From Lysobacteraceae bacterium (lineage in GTDB: Bacteria > Pseudomonadota > Gammaproteobacteria > Xanthomonadales > Xanthomonadaceae): a stretch of 64,000 nucleotides of DNA. The DNA lies in NCBI GenBank assembly GCA_028868545.1, contig JAGWUF010000003.1, positions 1-64,000 of the forward strand, read 5' to 3'. This document shows, piece after piece, positions 1-8,728 of this stretch. The translations under genes were made by a program, and so were the position numbers. Position 1 is the stretch's first letter, and each line of letters begins with the position of its first letter. Under the pieces are notes generated by a model, which made no database searches, had not been told where the DNA came from, and saw only the letters and a program-made list of their open reading frames with translations.

Positions 1-160
1 CGTACGAATACTTTTGAATTGATGGTGTTGATCGAACGTCTGCTATGGACAACCGTCCACGACCAGACGCCCGCACAAGTCACCTGCGCACACTGTCAAA
101 GATCCTCGGGGCCGGCCTCAGCGCCTTTCCCGTTTCCCCTCGGCGCCGTAACGTCCGAGT
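1..160 (-). promoter_or_regulatory. rRNA operon leader (untranslated), reading out of the window
   Basis: Read on the minus strand, this segment resembles the transcribed leader upstream of a gammaproteobacterial 16S rRNA. A boxA-like GATCTTTGACAG lies at about 93-104. It is followed after a short interval by CTTGTGCGGGCGTCTGG, which parallels the E. coli leader CTGTGTGGGCACTCG. boxA recruits Nus factors for antitermination on rRNA operons. The AT-rich stretch at 1-30 would lie close to the mature 16S 5' end. The 16S gene itself is outside the window, so this call rests on the leader and on the promoters behind it. Confidence 0.7.
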
Positions 161-169
161 GAGCCGCCC

Positions 170-197
170 ATTGTAGCGGGCTTTTTCGATTCGTCAA
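170..197 (-). promoter_or_regulatory. rrn promoter, proximal (sigma70 type)
   Basis: On the minus strand there is a -35 TTGACG (192-197), a 16-base spacer and a -10 TACAAT (170-175), then a GC-rich discriminator GGGCGGCTC. A GC-rich discriminator with a short spacer is typical of rRNA promoters under stringent control. It directs transcription leftward into the leader at 1-160. Confidence 0.75.
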
Positions 198-267
198 CAC
201 CTCGTTTCGAGATCCTGACCCATCTGCTGCGCCATCACCCGGAGGTTTTTGTCGAAGCGAGCCGCCC

Positions 268-295
268 ATTATGCGGGCTTTCTGCGATTCGTCAA
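268..295 (-). promoter_or_regulatory. rrn promoter, distal tandem copy (sigma70 type)
   Basis: This is a second minus-strand promoter about 98 bases upstream of the first. It has -35 TTGACG (290-295), a 16-base spacer and -10 CATAAT (268-273), followed by the same GGGCGGCTC discriminator. Roughly 40 bases are nearly identical between the two promoters, so they form a tandem duplication, as in many rRNA operons. An A-rich tract just upstream (about 309-318) could act as an UP element. From about 300 to the lipoprotein start at 462 I see nothing else definite. Confidence 0.72.
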
Positions 296-461
296 GCCCT
301 TTGCGTGAAGCTTTTTCCGAACCCCCGGCGATCGTTGCCGCTTGCTCCGTCGAGGGGGCGCATCTTGCAGTGCTTCTGCGGGTTTGCACAGTCTTGACGT
401 GTTGACGAAATACCGCCATCACGCGCATGGTGCGCGCTTGATCAAATTTGCGAGGCTCACG

Positions 462-908
462 ATGCGCCCTCACCTGTCGTTCCTGCTGGTCGCCTGCACG
501 CTTTCTGCCTGTGCCGGCGCACGTCAGCCGTGGGTGGAGCTTGCAGGGCATCGCTATGCGGTGGAACTGGCAAAGGATGACGCCGAACGGGCGCGCGGCC
601 TGATGTTCCGTGATGCAATGCCGACCGATCACGGCATGTTGTTCATCCATGACGTGCAGGAACCGCAAGCCTACTGGATGAAAAACACCAAGATCCCGCT
701 GGACATCCTGTACTTCGACAATGCGCGCAAGCTGGTTTCGCAGCAGCGCGATGTGCCGCCCTGCTCGCTGGGTGACGCTTGCCCGCCCTACCCCAGCAAT
801 GCGCCGGCGCGCTACGTGCTGGAGCTCAATGCCGGCCAGGCCGAAGCGATGAAGCTCAAGGATGGTGCGGTACTGAAATTCGGCCCCGGCATCCCCTCGG
901 CCAAGTGA
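462..908 (+). CDS. DUF192 family lipoprotein
   Basis: A 148-residue protein of the DUF192 family, small secreted or periplasmic proteins of unknown biochemical role. The N-terminus is a lipoprotein signal with lipobox LSAC (Cys about residue 17), so the mature protein should be lipid-anchored. The family signature YWMKNTKIPLDILYFD is clear, as is the typical RGLMFRDAMP start of the domain. An in-frame ATG exists 120 bases upstream, but only the ATG at 462 begins directly with the signal peptide. It is divergent from the rRNA promoters and convergent with rubredoxin. Confidence 0.88.
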   Translation: MRPHLSFLLVACTLSACAGARQPWVELAGHRYAVELAKDDAERARGLMFRDAMPTDHGMLFIHDVQEPQAYWMKNTKIPLDILYFDNARKLVSQQRDVPPCSLGDACPPYPSNAPARYVLELNAGQAEAMKLKDGAVLKFGPGIPSAK

Positions 909-912
909 GACC

Positions 913-1104
913 TCAGGCGACGATCAACTCGTAATCGTCCTTGCCCACGCCGCAATCCGGGCAGGTCCAGGTTTCCGGCACGTCTTCCCAGCGCGTCCCC
1001 GGCGGGATGCCATCATCGGGCGCACCTTGCGCCTCGTCGTAGATGTGGCCACAGACCACGCACATGTAGCTGCGAAACGGTGCACCGGAGACGGAAGCAG
1101 GCAT
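913..1104 (-). CDS. rubredoxin
   Basis: Small iron protein of 63 residues that carries single electrons through one Fe bound by four cysteines. Both knuckles are present: CVVCG (C14, C17) and CPDCG near residues 48-51. Between them lies the family's typical [25 protein letters not shown] segment, described here by its ends. The ATG at 1104 adds 13 residues before the conserved core; an internal ATG at 1065 would start right at the first CxxC. A minus-strand AATTAT lies 7 bases upstream of 1104, so the transcript may have almost no leader. Divergent from hemL. Confidence 0.92.
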   Translation of the reverse strand: MPASVSGAPFRSYMCVVCGHIYDEAQGAPDDGIPPGTRWEDVPETWTCPDCGVGKDDYELIVA

Positions 1105-1195
1105 CGGGGGGATAATTGCAATCGAAGACGCGGGATTGTCCCATTCTGCGCCCTGCTGCGCACGTCCATCGCACCACTGCCCTCGGATATCCACC

Positions 1196-2485
<1,290 letters not shown>

Positions 2486-2493
2486 CCGCCGGC

Positions 2494-3393
2494 ATGGACG
2501 AACAGCCGCAGGCAGGCACGGGCGGAAGCGAGTTCTTCGCCCCCGTTCATCAGCCCGCAAGCCGCGAAGGCTGGCGCTTCCGGCTGTACCGGGTGATGTT
2601 CCACCACGAGAGCCGCGCCGAACGCAACTTCGACCTGGCGCTGATCGGGGTGATCATGGCCAGCGTGCTGGTGGTGTTGCTGGACAGCGATCCGGCCGTC
2701 AAGGCGCGCTGGCATTTCCCGCTGTACGTCGCCGAGTGGACATTCACCCTGCTGTTCGCGGTGGAATACGCGGCGCGGATCTGGGTGCTGCGGCAGCCGC
2801 TGCGATATGCGCGCAGCTTTCTCGGCATCGTCGACCTGCTGGCGATTCTGCCGACGTTCCTGTCGCTGCTGTTCCCCGCAAGCGCCTCGCTGACGGTGAT
2901 CCGCATCCTGCGATTGCTGCGCATCTTCCGCGTGCTCAAGCTGGTCAAGTATTCCGACGAAGCCGGCATGCTGACCCACGCGCTGATCCGCAGCCGGCGC
3001 AAGATCCTGATCTTCGTGCTGACCCTGCTCACCATCGCGGTGATCTTCGGCGCGCTGATGTACGTGGTTGAAGGCCCGGAGCATGGCTTCGTCAGCATCC
3101 CCACCGGCATGTACTGGGCGGTGGTGACGATGGCGACCGTGGGCTATGGCGACCTGTCGCCGACCACCGGGCTGGGACGCCTGCTGACCTCCACGCTCAT
3201 CATCATCGGCTACAGCATCATCGTGGTGCCGACCGGCATCTACAGCGCCGAGCTCGCGCGCACCATGCGCACCCGCAACCGCGTGCATGTGCGCTGCCCG
3301 CAGTGCAGCCTGGGCGAACACGATGACGACGCCTGGTTCTGCCGCAAATGCGGCGAGGCACTGCCCTCGCACGACAACAACGCCCCGACCTGA
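2494..3393 (+). CDS. voltage-gated-type potassium channel with C-terminal zinc ribbon
   Basis: Inner-membrane channel of 299 residues with a six-helix Kv layout. The S4-like helix carries regularly spaced arginines (VIRILRLLRIFRVLKLVK). The pore filter is TVGYGD at residues 215-220, the canonical K+ selectivity signature. After the last helix comes a small cytoplasmic zinc ribbon with CPQC (268-271) and CRKC (283-286). Start is the ATG 8 bases after hemL. Potassium selectivity is well supported; whether it is truly voltage gated or responds through the zinc ribbon cannot be read from the sequence. Confidence 0.9.
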   Translation: MDEQPQAGTGGSEFFAPVHQPASREGWRFRLYRVMFHHESRAERNFDLALIGVIMASVLVVLLDSDPAVKARWHFPLYVAEWTFTLLFAVEYAARIWVLRQPLRYARSFLGIVDLLAILPTFLSLLFPASASLTVIRILRLLRIFRVLKLVKYSDEAGMLTHALIRSRRKILIFVLTLLTIAVIFGALMYVVEGPEHGFVSIPTGMYWAVVTMATVGYGDLSPTTGLGRLLTSTLIIIGYSIIVVPTGIYSAELARTMRTRNRVHVRCPQCSLGEHDDDAWFCRKCGEALPSHDNNAPT

Positions 3394-3494
3394 CGCGCTC
3401 ACATCGCCTACACAGCCAGGCTTCCAACATGAGCCTCGCGTCGCGCAGGGCAACGGGGCCGTTGCTCCACGGCATGACACGAAGGACTCAGCAC

Positions 3495-4172
3495 ATGAAC
3501 ACTCGCATTCTCGTCAGCGCGCTCGCGTTGGCGCTGGTGGTTCCGTTTTCCGCAACCGCCGCCAGCCAGGCTGCGCATCAACAGCACGCCACGGCACAAC
3601 ACGCCGCCACCGCACCTGCCACGGCGACGCAAACCGCGCCGGAGTTGCACAAAGCCATGCGCGGGCTGTGGCACGGGCATATCGTTGCCACCCGCGACTA
3701 CGCGCTGGCGATCAAGAAGGGAAATTCGGCGGCGGCCAACAAGGCAGCCGATGCCGCGGTTGCCAACGCCAAGGACATCGCCAATGCCGTGGCCGGGTTC
3801 TACGGGCAGGCCGGTGGCGACGGCATCCTGAAGCTGCTGGCCGGCCACTGGGGCGGCGTCAAGGCGATGACCGATGCGCAGCATGCGCACGATCAGGCAG
3901 GCGTGGACAAGGCCATGCAGGCGCTGACCGGCAATGCGGCCGAGCTTGCCAAGTTTCTGCACACCGCCAACCCCGACAACTGGCCGCAAGCTACGGTGGA
4001 AGGGCTGCTGCTGGGCCATATCGCCGGCCACAAGGCGCAGATTCAGCAGGTCATGGCCGGTGACATGAAGGCCGAAGCCACCACTTGGCGGTCCATGCAG
4101 GATCACATGAACACGATCGCCGATGCGCTGGCCGACGGCCTTGCCAGGCAGTTCCCGGACAAGGCCAAGTAA
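3495..4172 (+). CDS. secreted helical protein of unknown function
   Basis: A 225-residue protein with a Sec signal peptide (about residues 1-23), then an Ala/His/Gln-rich stretch, then an all-helical body. The body has recurring W/H pairs: LWHGHIVATRDYALA, AGHWGGVK, LLLGHIAGHKAQI and DHMNTIADALADGLARQFPD. I recall a similar pattern (LW..H..WTR... with a terminal ADML/SDGI..QFP segment) in small Bacillus and soil-bacterial proteins without a firm function. The histidines could bind metal, but that is inference. The ATG at 3495 is chosen because it starts the signal peptide. Convergent with argD. Confidence 0.75.
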   Translation: MNTRILVSALALALVVPFSATAASQAAHQQHATAQHAATAPATATQTAPELHKAMRGLWHGHIVATRDYALAIKKGNSAAANKAADAAVANAKDIANAVAGFYGQAGGDGILKLLAGHWGGVKAMTDAQHAHDQAGVDKAMQALTGNAAELAKFLHTANPDNWPQATVEGLLLGHIAGHKAQIQQVMAGDMKAEATTWRSMQDHMNTIADALADGLARQFPDKAK

Positions 4173-4185
4173 ACCGCGCGATCGC

Positions 4186-5418
4186 TCAGTCGCGGGGAAG
4201 CGCCTGCAGCGCCGTTTGCAGGCGTTTCAATCCTTCCACCACGTCGGCATCACCAATGCTCAGCGCCGGCACGAAGCGCAGCACGTCGGGGCCGGCCTGC
4301 AACAGCAACAGGCCATGCGCGGCAGCGAGGTCGCCGATCACACCGGCCTTCCCTGCATGTTCGGGCTTCAGCACCGCGCCCAGCATCAGGCCGCGACCGC
4401 GCACTTCGGTGAACAGATCGAGTTCGCGGTTGATTGCTGCGATGCCGTCGCGGATCGCCTGTGACTGCCTTGCCACGTTCGCGACGATTTCGTCCGAGGC
4501 CAGCCGTCGCAACGCGACCCGCGCCACCGCCGCCGCCAGCGGGTTGCCGCCGAAGGTGGTGCCGTGGGCGCCGAACTGCATTGCCTGCGCGACCTTCGGG
4601 CCGGCCAGCAGCGCGCCGATCGGCATGCCGCCGCCCAGCGCCTTCGCCAGCGTCACGATGTCGGGTGTCACGCCATCGGCCCAGTGCGCGAACAGTTCAC
4701 CGCTGCGGCCCATGCCGCACTGGATTTCATCCAGCACCAACAGTGCATCGTGCTTGTCGCACAACGCGCGCACCGCTTGCAGGTAGCCGGGAGCCGCCGG
4801 GATCACGCCGCTTTCGCCCTGTACCGGCTCCAGCATCACGGCGGCCACGTCGCCGCCGGCCATCGCCGCTTCCAATGCCGCGATGTCATTGAAATCCACA
4901 TGGCGAAACCCGCCCGGCAGCGGCTCGTAGCCTTGCTGATATTTGGGCTGTGCGGTGGCGGTGACGGTGGCCAGGGTGCGGCCATGGAAACTGCCGTGGA
5001 AAGTGAGAATGGTGCGACGCTCCGGCGGGCGGCCCTGCTCGCTGGCCCATTTGCGCGCCAGCTTGATCGCCGCCTCGTTGGCTTCGGCCCCGGAATTGCA
5101 CAGGAAGGCACGCTGCGCAAACCGCGAAGCGGCCACCAGCTCCTGCGCCAAGCGCAACGGCGGTTCGCTGTAGAACACATTGCTGGTATGCCAAAGCTTG
5201 CCGGCCTGTTCGATCAAGGCCGTATTCAATTCCGGGTTGCAATGGCCCAAGCTGCACACCGCGATGCCGGCACCGAAATCCACGTATTCGCGGCCTGCGC
5301 TGTCCCACACGCGTGCGCCCTGCCCGCGTTCGAGGATCATCTCGCGCTGCTTGTACACCGGCAGCAGCACGTCGCGACCCAGCGCCAGCAGTTCATCCAC
5401 CTTCACATCACGCGTCAT
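4186..5418 (-). CDS. argD: acetylornithine aminotransferase
   Basis: Class III PLP aminotransferase of 410 residues that moves an amino group from glutamate to N-acetylglutamate semialdehyde in arginine synthesis; related enzymes also act on succinyl substrates. Features include GQGARVWDSAGREYVDFGAGIAV near the start (shown by its ends), the glycine/serine PLP loop FLCNSGAEANEAAIKLAR, FDEIQ-type LVLDEIQCGMGRSGELFA, and the PLP lysine in TLAKALGGGMPIGALL near residue 250. Length is normal. It begins one base after the gloA stop, so the two genes are probably co-transcribed. Confidence 0.93.
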   Translation of the reverse strand: MTRDVKVDELLALGRDVLLPVYKQREMILERGQGARVWDSAGREYVDFGAGIAVCSLGHCNPELNTALIEQAGKLWHTSNVFYSEPPLRLAQELVAASRFAQRAFLCNSGAEANEAAIKLARKWASEQGRPPERRTILTFHGSFHGRTLATVTATAQPKYQQGYEPLPGGFRHVDFNDIAALEAAMAGGDVAAVMLEPVQGESGVIPAAPGYLQAVRALCDKHDALLVLDEIQCGMGRSGELFAHWADGVTPDIVTLAKALGGGMPIGALLAGPKVAQAMQFGAHGTTFGGNPLAAAVARVALRRLASDEIVANVARQSQAIRDGIAAINRELDLFTEVRGRGLMLGAVLKPEHAGKAGVIGDLAAAHGLLLLQAGPDVLRFVPALSIGDADVVEGLKRLQTALQALPRD

Positions 5419-5419
5419 C

Positions 5420-5839
5420 TCACCAGACTCCCGTGTTCGGCATCGACGCCCACGGCTCCTGCGGCGGCAGGTGGCCGTCTTGCAACAACTCCACCGAGAT
5501 CAGGTCGGGCGAGCGCACGAACGCCATGTGGCCGTCGCGCGGCGGGCGGCTGATGGTGTAGCCCATGTCCAGCAGGCGCTGGCAGCTGGCGTAGATGTCT
5601 TCGACGCGGAAGGCGAGGTGACCGAAGTTGCGGGCGCTGCCGTAGTCCTCGTCGGCGTCCCAGTTGTGGGTCAGCTCGATCTCCGCGTCCGGGGTTTCGG
5701 CGGCGGCGAGGAAGATCAGGGTGAAGCGGCCCGCTTCGTTTTCCAGGCGCCGGGTTTCGCGCAGGCCCAGGCCCTCGCAGTAAAAGCGCAGCGAAGCCGC
5801 GACATCGCGCACGCGCACCATCGTGTGCAGGTATTTCAT
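5420..5839 (-). CDS. gloA: lactoylglutathione lyase (glyoxalase I)
   Basis: A 139-residue VOC-fold enzyme that isomerises the methylglyoxal-glutathione hemithioacetal to lactoylglutathione. The N-terminal MKYLHTMVRVRDVAASLRFY is the classic start. The metal-ligand pattern is visible as His5, a Glu in AEIELTHNW, a His in FGHLAFRVEDI and a Glu in DLISVELLQ. Length is slightly above the Ni-type bacterial enzymes, with a Pro-rich tail. An upstream in-frame ATG at 5878 would add 13 non-conserved residues, so 5839 is chosen. First gene of the gloA-argD pair. Confidence 0.93.
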   Translation of the reverse strand: MKYLHTMVRVRDVAASLRFYCEGLGLRETRRLENEAGRFTLIFLAAAETPDAEIELTHNWDADEDYGSARNFGHLAFRVEDIYASCQRLLDMGYTISRPPRDGHMAFVRSPDLISVELLQDGHLPPQEPWASMPNTGVW

Positions 5840-5888
5840 GAGGGGGTTCCGTTCGGGGGGATCGCAAGATGATCCCACGAAGCCCGGC

Positions 5889-6710
5889 TCAGGGATCGAG
5901 GTAGAGATCCGGCAGCAGCGGCATCGACGGATCCTGCGCGTAGCCGGACAGGTCGCTGACGCCAGTCTCGCGCAGCACCTCGTCGTCGATCAGGAAGTTG
6001 CCGGAAAAACCGGCCGCCGCGCGGGTCAGCACGGCGTGCGCGGCGTCGCCCAGGATTTCGGGCTTGCGGCCGTTGCCGGCGGCCACGCCGGGGATCATGT
6101 TCAGCGCATCGGTGGCGATCAGGGTGCGCGGCCACAGCGCGTTCACCGCCACGCCCTGCGGGCCGAACTCGGCGGCCAGGCCCAGGGTGACGAAGCTCAT
6201 GCCCATCTTCGCCAGCGTGTAGGCGGTGTGCGGGCCCCACCACTTCGGTGCCAGCGAAGGCGGCGGGCACAGGGTCAGGATGTGCGGGTTGGCCGCATTC
6301 AGCAGATGCGGCAGACAGGCCTGCGCGCACAGGAAACTGCCGCGGCTGTTGACCTGCTGCATCAGGTCGAAGCGCTTCATCGGCGTGTCCAGCGTGCCGC
6401 GCAACCAGATCGCGCTGGCGTTGTTGACCAGGATGTCGATGCCGCCGAAGGCATCGACGGTGGCGGCCACCGCCGCACGCACCTGATCTTCCTCGCGGAT
6501 GTCGCACTTCAGCGCCAGCGCGCGGCCGCCGGCCGCTTCCACTTCGCGGGCGGCGCTGTGGATGGTGCCCGGCAGCTTGGGGTTGGGCACGTCCGACTTG
6601 GCGACGATGGCGATGTTGGCACCGTCGCGGGCGGCGCGCAGGGCGATGGCCAGGCCGATCCCGCGCGAGGCGCCGGTGATGAACAGAGTCTTGCCGGAAA
6701 GCGTGGTCAT
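5889..6710 (-). CDS. SDR family oxidoreductase (HSDL2-like)
   Basis: Short-chain dehydrogenase/reductase of 273 residues. It has a Rossmann NAD(P)-binding motif TGASRGIG near residue 10, NNAS after the fourth strand, and the catalytic YxxxK as YTLAK. The extra segment SDVPNPKLPGTIHSAAREVE after strand 2 (given by its ends) and the C-terminal SGNFLIDDEVLRETGV are typical of the bacterial proteins resembling human HSDL2, often linked to fatty-acid metabolism. The substrate is unknown. The ATG at 6710 puts the glycine motif at the usual place. Divergent from the DedA/PAP2 gene. Confidence 0.88.
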   Translation of the reverse strand: MTTLSGKTLFITGASRGIGLAIALRAARDGANIAIVAKSDVPNPKLPGTIHSAAREVEAAGGRALALKCDIREEDQVRAAVAATVDAFGGIDILVNNASAIWLRGTLDTPMKRFDLMQQVNSRGSFLCAQACLPHLLNAANPHILTLCPPPSLAPKWWGPHTAYTLAKMGMSFVTLGLAAEFGPQGVAVNALWPRTLIATDALNMIPGVAAGNGRKPEILGDAAHAVLTRAAAGFSGNFLIDDEVLRETGVSDLSGYAQDPSMPLLPDLYLDP

Positions 6711-6756
6711 GCCATTCACCCTGGTTGCAGACAGCGGGAGTGTAGCCTTCGCCACC

Positions 6757-6762
6757 TATAAT
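6757..6762 (+). promoter_or_regulatory. -10 element TATAAT directly upstream of the DedA/PAP2 gene
   Basis: A perfect TATAAT ends 6 bases before the ATG at 6769. If used, transcription would begin at or next to the start codon and yield a leaderless mRNA. No good -35 element lies 16-18 bases upstream, which lowers confidence. Confidence 0.45.
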
Positions 6763-6768
6763 CCGCCG

Positions 6769-8694
6769 ATGCACAGCGCGTGGTTCGACAACATCGTTGC
6801 CTGGATTGGCGCGCATCCGCAAGCGGCGGGTCTGCTGATCTTCCTGATCGCCCTGAGCGACGCACTGATCGTGGTGGGTGCGATCGTGCCCGCCCTGCCG
6901 CTGATGATCGCCATCGGCGTGCTGATCGGCATGGGCCAGATCGCCGGCCCGTATGCGGTACTCTGCGCCGCACTGGGCGCGTTTGCCGGGGATGGCCTGA
7001 GTTACTGGATCGGCCGCCGCTGGGGGGATTCTCTGCGCGGGGTGTGGCCGTTCCGGCGCTACCCGCAACTGCTGGAGCGCGCCGAAAACCTGTTCCGGCG
7101 CAATGCCTTCAAGGGCATCCTGATTGCACGCTACGTGGGTGCGGTGCGGCCATTCGTGCCGGCCATTGCCGGGATGGGGAAGATGCCGCTGCTGCGCTAT
7201 GCACGTGCCAGCGGGTTTGCCTGCCTGTCGTGGGCGGTGCTGTTCCTGCTGCCCGGCTGGGCGCTGGGGCAGGCCTACGACGCGGTGGCCGCCGTCGCCG
7301 ACAAGCTGGCGCTGGTGTTGCTGGGTCTGGTGGCCGCGTTGGGGCTGGTGTGGGCGCTGGTGCTCTACACCTGGCGCTGGTTTGCGATGAATGCCGACAG
7401 CCTGCTGGCGCGCCTGCTGCGCTGGGCGGACGCGCACCCGCTGCTGGGCCGCCACGTCAGCGCTTTGGTGGATCGGCGTCGCCCCGAAACCGCGCCGTTG
7501 CTGCTGTTGGCGGTGTGTCTGTTCGGCGTGGCGTGGCTGTGGACGTGGTTCAGCGTGACCTTGCTGGCGCACGGCGGCCCGCTGCTGCTGGATCACGATG
7601 TATATGCGTTGATGTTTTCCCTGCGCAATCCATTGGCCGACCGCGCGATGGCCACGCTGGCCGCGCTGGGCAGCGCTCCGGTCCTCGGCGTGGCGTCACT
7701 GGCCGCACTGGCATGGCTGTTGTGGCGGCGGCGCTGGAAGGCGGCCATCCATTGGCTGGCCGCCATTGCCATCGGGCTGGCCCTGACCGAGGCACTGGAT
7801 GCCGTCATCGACATGCCGCGCCCGCCCACCGCCGCGGCCGGCTTCGGCTTTCCTTCCATCGCGGTCACCATGACCACGGTGGTGTTCGGCTTCTTCGCGG
7901 TGCTGATCGCGCGCGAGTTGCCCGGCCGCAACCGGGTGTGGCCGTATCTGGTCACCGGCGTGGCCACCGCCGTGGTCGGCTTCGCCCGGCTGTATCTGGG
8001 TGCGCATTGGTTGTCGGACATTCTCGGCGGCGTGCTGCTGGGCAGCTTGTGGGTGCTGGTGATCGGCATTGCCTATCGCCGTCATAACGACCGCGCCTTC
8101 CTGATGCGTCCGCTGGGCTGGGTCTTCTACGGCAGCCTGCTGCTGGCCGCGGGTTGGTACGCCCCGCGCAGCGCGCCGCAGACGCTGGCCCAGTTCGAGC
8201 CACCACCGCCTGCGGACGTGCTGTCGACCGCACAGTGGCAGGCACGGGGCTTGCGCGATGCCGGCAAGCGGTTCGATCTGGAAATCGCCGGAGATGCGGC
8301 TCTGTTGCAGCAGGATCTGCAACGGCAGGGCTGGACGGTGCAGGCGCCCGCCGATTGGCTATCCGCGCTGGGCCTGCTGAATGACAGCCTGCCACCGGCC
8401 GAGCGCCCGGTACTGCCGCTGGCCTTGAACGCGCACCCCGAACGCCTGTTGTTGCGCCGTATCGACCCCGCCCAGCCGCACCACATCGAAGTGCTGCGGG
8501 TATGGCCCGCGCCGGTGCGGCTGCAGGATGGCCGGCCGCTGTGGGTGGCGCGCTACGACAACATGCAGTTGCAGCGGCGACTGCGCCTGTTGAGCCTGTG
8601 GAAACCCGACCCGCCAGCGCATGCACTGCCGGCCGACCTGCAAGCACTGGGCAAGGCGGACGCACGCTTGCAGGTGGTGGCGCACCCGCGTTGA
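6769..8694 (+). CDS. DedA / PAP2 / LssY-type membrane fusion protein
   Basis: A 641-residue membrane protein in three parts. Residues about 1-200 are DedA-like (FLIALSDALIVVGAIVPALP, GDGLSYWIGRRWG, RYVGAVRPFVPAIAGM). Residues about 245-455 form a PAP2 phosphatase-like membrane domain. The last about 170 residues resemble the LssY C-terminal domain. DedA proteins act as lipid scramblases or transporters; PAP2 enzymes dephosphorylate lipid pyrophosphates. Here motif 3 (FARLYLGAHWLSDILGG) keeps Arg, His and Asp. Motif 1 has Asp where the first Lys is expected (LDAVIDMPRP), and motif 2 reads FPSIAVT instead of PSGH. Catalysis is therefore doubtful. Confidence 0.87.
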   Translation: MHSAWFDNIVAWIGAHPQAAGLLIFLIALSDALIVVGAIVPALPLMIAIGVLIGMGQIAGPYAVLCAALGAFAGDGLSYWIGRRWGDSLRGVWPFRRYPQLLERAENLFRRNAFKGILIARYVGAVRPFVPAIAGMGKMPLLRYARASGFACLSWAVLFLLPGWALGQAYDAVAAVADKLALVLLGLVAALGLVWALVLYTWRWFAMNADSLLARLLRWADAHPLLGRHVSALVDRRRPETAPLLLLAVCLFGVAWLWTWFSVTLLAHGGPLLLDHDVYALMFSLRNPLADRAMATLAALGSAPVLGVASLAALAWLLWRRRWKAAIHWLAAIAIGLALTEALDAVIDMPRPPTAAAGFGFPSIAVTMTTVVFGFFAVLIARELPGRNRVWPYLVTGVATAVVGFARLYLGAHWLSDILGGVLLGSLWVLVIGIAYRRHNDRAFLMRPLGWVFYGSLLLAAGWYAPRSAPQTLAQFEPPPPADVLSTAQWQARGLRDAGKRFDLEIAGDAALLQQDLQRQGWTVQAPADWLSALGLLNDSLPPAERPVLPLALNAHPERLLLRRIDPAQPHHIEVLRVWPAPVRLQDGRPLWVARYDNMQLQRRLRLLSLWKPDPPAHALPADLQALGKADARLQVVAHPR

Positions 8695-8728
8695 AAAAAC
8701 CAGCGGCGCGAACTCCACTGCCCCACGG

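Noticed and set aside
162-301. Two tandem terminators (GCCGC...GCGGGCTTT) on the plus strand
   Set aside because: The same sequences read on the minus strand as -35/-10 elements with identical spacers and discriminators, followed by an rRNA-type leader; this explains more of the sequence.
96-668. Leftward open frame over the rRNA promoters
   Set aside because: It crosses two promoters and the start of the lipoprotein gene and lacks any recognisable domain.
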